Origin: Saprospiraceae bacterium
Lineage (GTDB): Bacteria > Bacteroidota > Bacteroidia > Chitinophagales > Saprospiraceae
Length of the DNA stretch: 64,000 bases
Assembly (NCBI GenBank): GCA_016710115.1
Contig: JADJLN010000006.1
Location: forward strand, 182,812 to 246,811
Reading direction: 5' to 3'
Positions 63,068-64,000 of this stretch are shown here, in pieces (the stretch's first letter is position 1; each line of letters begins with the position of its first letter). A program made the translations under genes and the position numbers. The notes below the pieces were generated by a model, which did not search any database, had not been told where the DNA came from, and saw nothing but the letters and a program-made list of their open reading frames with translations.

Positions 63068-64000
63068 GATTGACTGAGCATCAACTGTGCGAGATTGTCA
63101 CCGACAAGGGATCCAATCGCTACTCCCATACCTCCTAAACGAACCGCGGCAAAGATATTCTCTTCCAACTCCCGGACGATGGGCATTTTTTCTGATCCCA
63201 TCCCCATGATCCCGCTCCAGGATTGCACAAACCGGATATCCGGTGGTACATCAAAATGCGTGCGCAGGAAATTCAGTAAGTAGGACTCAATTTCGCTCGT
63301 GATTCCTTCCTCGTCAGTCATTTCACCAACTTTGTTCAGGTGTCTCCCTCCACCGATCAGGATCTGATCGCCGATCCGGCGGGCATACACAAAGCCCTGA
63401 TGCACATGCACACAATCGGTCAATCACAGATTATTTCAATCAAGTAGAGCTGAGTTCTGGCCGGAACGAGATCGAGGCAATCGCGGGAGTAAACCCGTTT
63501 GTGGCAAGTCCGAGCCGTCTGGTCTGAAATGTTCGCCCCCCTTTCGTTGTAATATGAATCCCATGAGGGCCAGATTCCCATCCTGTCACGTCTATCCCAC
63601 CAAGAATAATGACCCCCAGGTCGCGGGCCAACTCCTGCAATCGAACCATCATCTTTCCGGATGCAAGCGGCCTTCTTTGCAGATCTGAACCTGGCCTCTT
63701 CCAGGGTGCATCCGCGGCCTGTTCCGCAATGGTGTTCTTCTGTTGGCCGAGAGTCTCTCCAATGTTCATTCAGACCGGGTAACCACTTCGTTGACTGCTA
63801 CCATTCAACGCTTTCCTGACCGGAAAAACTCCATTCCGCCACACCAATGGAGATCCAGTGCGGTTTCACCAACACGATCAATGAGAAACTGGAGTCCTAT
63901 CCATCTCATGTCTACAATACTCATCACCTGATCGATTCCTGTACCCTGCATATCTGCAAGAAGCTCAGACGGGCTGCCCAAACAGGCAAAACCGGCATTC
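63064..64000 (-). CDS. FAD-dependent oxidoreductase (DAO family), partial
   Basis: The N-terminal part lies beyond the right window edge. The visible part begins NAGFACLGSPSELLADM, the substrate loop seen in D-amino-acid/glycine oxidase-like proteins, and continues with KRPGSDLQRRPLASG, LATNGFTPAI and RPAR-QLYLIE. It ends with YARRIGDQILIGGGRHLNK, WSGIMGMGSEKMPIV and AVRLGGMGVAIGSLVGDNLA. At least two frameshifts (near 63425 and between 63770 and 63830) break the frame. A deaminating oxidase of an amine or amino acid is likely; the substrate is open. Confidence 0.75.

Noticed and set aside
1..64000. Widespread pseudogenisation
   Set aside because: Breaks hit essential genes such as rplU and rpmA, are single bases mostly in homopolymers, and repair gives intact conserved motifs and proper lengths. 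Sequencing error explains this better.

Overview
The window is chromosomal DNA of a Bacteroidota bacterium, most likely the Saprospiria/Saprospirales branch (inference). The signs are five proteins with the type B C-terminal sorting domain of the type IX secretion system (T9SS), a PorP/SprF protein, a BatA-dihydroorotase-DUF4199-GT2 gene order typical of the phylum, TAnnTTTG promoter boxes, no Shine-Dalgarno sequences, and a GC content that looks close to 50%. No rRNA, tRNA, CRISPR array, IS element or phage gene was seen.

Layout. 1-8871: tail of a T9SS cargo gene, then a minus-strand operon for a ~1,680-aa Asp-rich adhesin, PorP/SprF and an OmpA-like protein. 9050-13432: S9 peptidase, murQ, and an SPFH/ribbon-helix-helix pair behind an inverted repeat. 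13457-18621: a GDP-heptose operon (SDR, hddA, gmhA, hddC-gmhB fusion) with a divergent glycosyltransferase. 18645-24517: a housekeeping envelope operon including a dihydroorotase homologue without its metal-binding His-x-His. 24736-29816: a compact plus-strand cluster of carrier protein, L-proline-type adenylation enzyme, prolyl-carrier dehydrogenase, FADH2-dependent halogenase and methyltransferase. 30337-39205: a polysaccharide locus with GT4 and GT2 enzymes, a very large membrane protein and a sulfotransferase-GT4 fusion. 39625-42126: an MBOAT-SGNH acyltransferase. 42655-55271: three T9SS type B giants in tandem. 55310-64000: APC permease, metal-binding-like protein, PLP decarboxylase, aspartyl protease-PDZ, rplU, an L27-HhH fusion, an OstA-like protein and part of a FAD oxidoreductase.

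The main find is the 24.7-29.8 kb cluster. The ten specificity residues of the adenylation enzyme read D-L-F-Y-L-A-L-V-C-K, almost the code of stand-alone prolyl-AMP ligases that start pyrrole biosynthesis. Together with the dehydrogenase and a halogenase carrying WxWxIP, this predicts a halogenated pyrrolyl-carrier product. No release enzyme or flavin reductase is present in the window.

A second global observation concerns sequence quality. I located 31 single-base indels in 18 genes, mostly one base lost from a homopolymer, including in rplU, rpmA, murQ and gmhA. Repairing them gives every one of these genes a length divisible by three. They look like uncorrected sequencing errors rather than pseudogenes, so interrupted genes are annotated below as single CDS with the break positions given.
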